From: Paragonimus westermani
Taxonomy: Eukaryota > Platyhelminthes > Trematoda > Plagiorchiida > Troglotrematidae
NCBI GenBank assembly: GCA_008508345.1
Contig: QNGE01000280.1
Coordinates: 159,615 to 223,614, forward strand
Length of the DNA stretch: 64,000 bases
Direction: 5' to 3'
Of the stretch, positions 60,001-64,000 are shown in pieces. The position numbers and the translations under genes are program-made. Positions within the stretch are counted from its first letter, which is position 1, and each line of letters starts with the position of its first letter. The notes under the pieces are model-generated. The model had not been told where the DNA came from. It worked only from the letters and a program-made list of their open reading frames with translations, and did not search any database.

Positions 60001-60150
60001 CAGTAGGAGTTTCCAACCGACAATGGTGATAACGAACACTTATCAGATTGTCTTAGGCATGGCCAGCTTCGTGAAGGAGACTTTGGTCGCACTATTGGCA
60101 ACTTATTTGTTAGCACTTTTTGAAAGTGGCTAACTTGCAAACATTCTTCC
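57100..60150 (-). mobile_element. Ty3/gypsy element (gypsy 2), pol region, degenerate
   Basis: Minus strand, in order: protease FLADNGAKVSVIPP near 59,855 (from FLVDTGAxVSVxPP; the catalytic DTG reads DNG); RT YHRTFVAPEGLTKMAITDPF near 59,130 and MPHGLRTAPQTLQGFMDQVL near 59,050; IDDVLVVSEGAYQQISRI near 58,980 (YxDD, first residue lost to a frameshift); YGTTPNPMKCIFCVDSINLL near 58,880; RNase H VLAVLQHTVNGRVQHSLF near 58,560 and IKHFRHVLGGGRFAVLIDHE near 58,430; integrase PFMPINFRRSVFSSLHHMSH near 58,050, RFSHVHVGIVGPLLYSKGRR near 57,845, YVDCSTRWPVAIPLPN; tail YTCEFVLALVNAGEALPENP near 57,260. The lineage differs from gypsy 1. Stops and frameshifts throughout. No confident LTRs. Confidence 0.8.
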
Positions 60151-60349
60151 GGAGGTTTTCGCGGCTACAAGACGCCCGCAGCTAAATTACATGCTGAGCA
60201 GCGTAACACTGACCAGCGTGGTTGGCCAACTCTGCTAACTCAGTTAACGACATGCTATCATCCCTCATTGATGTTTAGCTGCCACATAACCATGGAGAAA
60301 AAACAAATCATGCACAGAAAGACGAAAGAAGAATGAGAGGAAGGGATTT

Positions 60350-62800
60350 AGCCATTTAAAACAAACTCGCCCGTATTCAGACATCCAAAATCAAGGTTCC
60401 TGCATCGTGCAGTCAAACAACCGAGCTGTAAGCGAAAGTAAGGCATCATCAGCAAGACAGCCTCCTTACGGCTGTTAGTGCCACGTGTCATTAAACGCAT
60501 TCCCTTCACAGACAGTTCGGCCAAACAACGGCAACATTCATGCCACTGAACCCGATTAGCCATCATATCATCTGACACCTCCAGCCACTCATTCTGGGCG
60601 TAACTACGAGCAGTCTGAGGGACGAATGCAATTCATAGTGGACGACTCCTCCGTGATCAATTTCATTTCTCTGTCACGTCATCGTCTGTCCACCTTGCGC
60701 CTTGCGCCGATCTGCGGCATTGTGGATAAAGATTATTCGACGTAACAGATTATCAGCCGGCACTTGTAGTAAATAATCAGGGCACCCAAGTCCAAGCAAA
60801 TGTAAGAATTAAGCAGAAGAATTCTCTTGGTAACCACTATGAAATACCTGCTTTCTACCTTCTTCGTGGCTTAATCGTTGAATCAACCTGACGCGAACAC
60901 TTGAACGCATACGTTGGTGGTCAAATGCCTGAAGACGACTTACGTCACTCATGCTGTCTTCTTGGTCCGCCGCCGTATAATAATGCAGTCCTTACTGTCG
61001 TCTTATATACTCGATCTTCGAGCATCGAAGAGGTACCTCTGTCGCCAGAAACGACAGAGTTGGTCAAATACCACCCTAACCTTGAGGACACCCACTTCTT
61101 TTACATTATTCACACCTACACTGCCGCCGCTCGTGCGCTTTTCCATATGCACAAACCGGTCAACAACCTCTACGATTTCGTTAACTAATATTTAGTATAT
61201 CTAGCTGAAGTAATCTTGAAAAAGCACGGCATTTTACGGCTGAAGAGCGCATTCCGAGGCACTTAACACAAAGCAAATAGCATCTAACATTGTTTGAGTT
61301 GCCTAAAAATTGCCAAACGGCGACGCCTTGTTTTCGGCACAATAGAGGTGAGTCCGTCTTTTACAAGACAGAAGATACCAGCCGGCGTCTTTCGGTTGCT
61401 GAGTGAGGCTATTCAATATTTTTCATCAGCAAAATTACTCGAACGTCAAGTAAACAGCCCCGACGTACGCCGCTCCTGGGGATGAATCAACCATACGGTT
61501 TACCGTAAACCCTAACCCAGACTAATGTACGGGAATAAAGCGCTGGAAATATATCCACATAACTGCACCCCTGTGTTTGAGCGGATCCGCAAGTTTTGAT
61601 CGATCCACCGAATCGAACGCACATTCGTAATCGAGAAATGTGCCAGTCTCCGGTCGGCGGTACAAGTGAAGCTGTTCCAAAATTTGGCGGGGTGTAAAAG
61701 TTTGATCTATACATCCCAGCTCAGGGCTAAACCCTGCATGTTCTTTCCTAGTGTTTGCTTCCCGAGTTGCTGTGGGTTGACGAAGTATACTGGATGCCAG
61801 AACCCTACCAATGATTGAGGCCAACCTAAGTCCTCCATGGTTTTCACAGGAGCCCGTGATAACTTTCTTGAATTTGGGGAAAATTATTGAGTGGTCTCAG
61901 CAGGGACGAATGGTCTTTCTCTTCCACACAAGTTGAAACAACTGAGTCAAATACTCTACTAACACCTCCTCACTTCCTGTGAAAAGTGGTGGTGCGAGAT
62001 CATCTTGACCAGCAGCCCTGCTGAGTTTGAGAGCCGAATTACAACTGCAGACCTCAGTCTCAGTGAGCAGTTCAAAATCTGTGGACGAGGGTGCTGAACT
62101 ACAAGTTTGTCGTGACAACACCATAGAAGCAGCCGACCGGCTGAATTACCGTTCTGACTCCATGGACTTACTATGAACTAGTGTTTCATCTGTCTTGCTG
62201 GTAGCTTAAGTGACATGCGGCCGCCCGGGGCCTCTCACGCAAATTGGCTTGAAGCGTGTGCCTATAATCCCTGAAGCAAAAGCAGTCTCCATTTCTATAA
62301 CTCACCCCATTAGCCGAGCATCAGGATTAGCTTTTGAGAAACATTTTAGTTTCCTATGGATATCTCTCCTGAACATTTCGGTGAATTTCTGGAAGGACTG
62401 CTCCATCTCGCTTTCAACAACTCCAGGTTTTTCTAATGGATCCGCTATTTATTTGGCCATCGAACCTCCGTGCCACACGCTATGGCGCCTGCTCCACGAA
62501 TAGTTTGTGAGATTGCGGTCCAACAGTTATTGGGATCATCGGACTGAGGATCACCTAGCCGGGGTTTCTTAGTTTGTTCAATACTTATGCTTTAACGACG
62601 GTATAGCCGGTTTCTCGACAGCTAGCAATTGTTGTCGATGGGTCGTTCAGCCGCAGGAATGAGTAGGAAACAAAAACTTACCAACGCACAAACTAAACTC
62701 AGGTATGTGCTTCAACAAGAACGCCAGTCCCAAGTGGAGCTCCGCCACCTACAACCAGCAGCTACGTGGTTCACCTGTAACCAAGCCTGATTCGGAGAAG
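60350..62800 (-). mobile_element. LINE family A, longest minus-strand copy, degenerate
   Basis: From right to left: the linker near 62,270-62,700 (its text matches 1-450); ALKLSRAAGQDDLAPPLF near 62,030; MASIIGRVLASSILRQPTAT near 61,824; EHAGFSPELGCIDQTFTPRQ near 61,740; RPETGTFLDYECAFDSVDRS near 61,650 (first catalytic Asp intact); a decayed palm to 61,250; VRTALLYG near 60,990; and a C-terminus MMANRVQWHECCRCLAELSV near 60,565 followed by the family 3' module to ~60,350. This copy spans linker to 3' end and defines the order of the family. The YADD box is not readable. Confidence 0.8.
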
Positions 62801-63189
62801 CAGGGCACCAAGTACAATGATGTGCACGATGCCTGAAACCAGTGCTGGCGAAAAATAGCCTATACTCTGCTTGCACCAGTAAAAATCGGTTAACACTATC
62901 TGGGCGATATGATGCTATCTCAAACCTGCCACCTAAACGAGACTCAGGCTCATCAATGCTATCGACCTGGGCGTTTATATTTTCTACCAGAATAACCATA
63001 TATTAACCGCGTATAGACCGAATGAGAAAAGTCTGATCCGAGTAGAGGACAGCCTTGACAACGACATCACTACAATCAGCTGGAGTATGAGCAGACGGAA
63101 TGGAAGGCTTTCCACAGCTTTTCTGTCCAAGGCTTGCCTTAGTAGAACATGCCAAGCGAGAAGTGTAACATGCAGTAGCTAAACCAAAA
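62801..63189. other. Unclear stretch between LINE A and gypsy 3
   Basis: No confident motif. It may hold the decayed 5' part of LINE A (minus) and the middle of the gypsy 3 gag (plus). Confidence 0.4.
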
Positions 63190-64000
63190 TAGCCAGGTTT
63201 CTTCGCAAGAACTGTGGATGCAAAACTGCCCGAGTATGCACAGGAGCTATTATCCTTTTCACCCTCACTTGACCCATCGGCTTTGGCCGGCGTATACGTT
63301 CCCGGAGCACGGCACTGCCGCCATCAGTTGGGCAGATAGTTACCTCCAACGGTCCTGCGGAGAACTTGTCTACGAAGAACGCCAAAATAGCAGCCCTGCG
63401 CGAAATGCTTGAATGTCGTGGAAACAACCCTCTGGATCCAAGCGCCGAGATAGCTCATTTGCGACGTGAGTTGGTGGATCTTCGTGTCAGCATTTGTCGT
63501 ACTAGGTCTCCACCCTGAATTCTATCTACGAATGCCCATTCGCCACCCGGAATAAAGACCAGCGATCTTTGCTGGTACCACGAGAAGTAAGGTGACAACG
63601 CTAGATGATGCCGATCCCCATGTAGCTGTCGTGGCAACAGCAGCAGCCCAGCGTGCCTTAACGACGACAGCCGCCCGCCAGTCAAATAACAGTCGCCTTT
63701 TTCCCAAAGGTTTTGACCTCCGGAGTGCACTTCTTGATCGATACAAGAAAGGAGGTTAGTGTCACCCCAAATCCGGCGGCAAGTGCACGGTTAGAATCTG
63801 GCACTAAGCTCCGGGCTGCAAGTAGTACGCCCAACAGAACCTTCGGCCGTCGAATGTTGGATTTAAATCCCGGTCACCGACGTGATCTTTGCTGGGTTTT
63901 CTCTGTAGCTGGTATTCCTTTCCTTATAACTGGCATCCGTTTCCTCCAACATTTTGATTTGCTGGTCGATGAACGTCGATCGCATCTGACTGATACCTTA
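63190..64000 (+). mobile_element. Ty3/gypsy element (gypsy 3): gag end and protease, running off the window
   Basis: Plus-strand gag end: LPEYAQELLSFSPSLDPSAL near 63,228, then (shifted) ALPPSVGQIVTSNGPAENLS near 63,315, a helical AEIAHLRRELVDLRVSICRT near 63,450 and DLCWYHEK near 63,565 (the CWYH...F.D.A..C zinc region of flatworm gypsy gags). The protease frame from ~63,700 is open to base 64,000: VHFLIDTRKEVSVTPNPAA near 63,725 (active site DTG/DTGA changed to DTR), SARLESGTKLRAASSTP, then VAGIPFLITGIRFLQHFDLL. RT would lie right of the window. The wording is that of the gypsy 2 lineage (FLIDTGAEVSV.P), not gypsy 1. Confidence 0.75.

Noticed and set aside
63179..63746. Three overlapping minus frames of 74-91 codons
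   Set aside because: Shadows of the gypsy 3 gag/protease on plus, which carries the recognisable motifs.
1..64000. CRISPR arrays, bacterial operons, phage genes or rRNA
   Set aside because: No spaced identical repeats, Shine-Dalgarno-led gene strings or rRNA signatures were seen. The content is eukaryotic and retrotransposon-dominated.

Overview
The window looks like intergenic DNA from a flatworm, most likely a digenean fluke. Nothing prokaryotic is visible: no operons, ribosome-binding sites or long intact genes. The signs of a fluke are (i) tRNA-headed SINEs carrying a type I hammerhead ribozyme built like the schistosome Sm-alpha SINE, (ii) a Ty3/gypsy element of CsRn1 type, (iii) RTE/SR2-like and CR1-like LINEs, (iv) several Penelope-like elements (PLEs) with GIY-YIG domains, and (v) candidate 33-39 bp micro-introns. 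No searches were run. Family names rest on motifs recognised by eye.

Layout. 1-640, 2030-2265, 8310-10290, 20490-22160, 22180-22700 and 60350-62800 are pieces of one RTE-like LINE family (A). 12040-15420 is a nearly full-length second LINE (B), and 31400-32360 a third (C). CR1-like LINEs lie at 41400-43010 (minus) and 52030-52690 (plus). Four PLE remnants, all on plus, lie at 16262-17478, 18165-18545, 24640-25714 and 43085-43870; the first is framed by ~98 bp inverted repeats. Hammerhead SINEs lie at 4863-5127 (single) and 26629-27364 (two in tandem within one target-site duplication). A CACTA/EnSpm-like DNA transposon remnant (transposase, then a DUF4806 gene, then 11-bp subterminal repeats) occupies about 36.2-40.0 kb. 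Gypsy elements lie at 45918-50940 (both LTRs), 57100-60150, and 63190 to the right edge.

Host genes are almost absent. The best candidate is one exon at 5346-5531 (minus) resembling INPP5E inositol polyphosphate 5-phosphatase. A coding-like frame at 3781-4224 is unrecognised. Almost every element is broken by stops or frameshifts. The least decayed frames are the LINE-A linker at the left edge and the gypsy protease at the right edge.

Most noteworthy is the coexistence of PLEs (a plausible source of reverse transcriptase and GIY-YIG endonuclease) with small tandem hammerhead SINEs that resemble retrozymes. A single N at 14873 sits between two identical 87-bp copies, which points to an unmerged assembly join.
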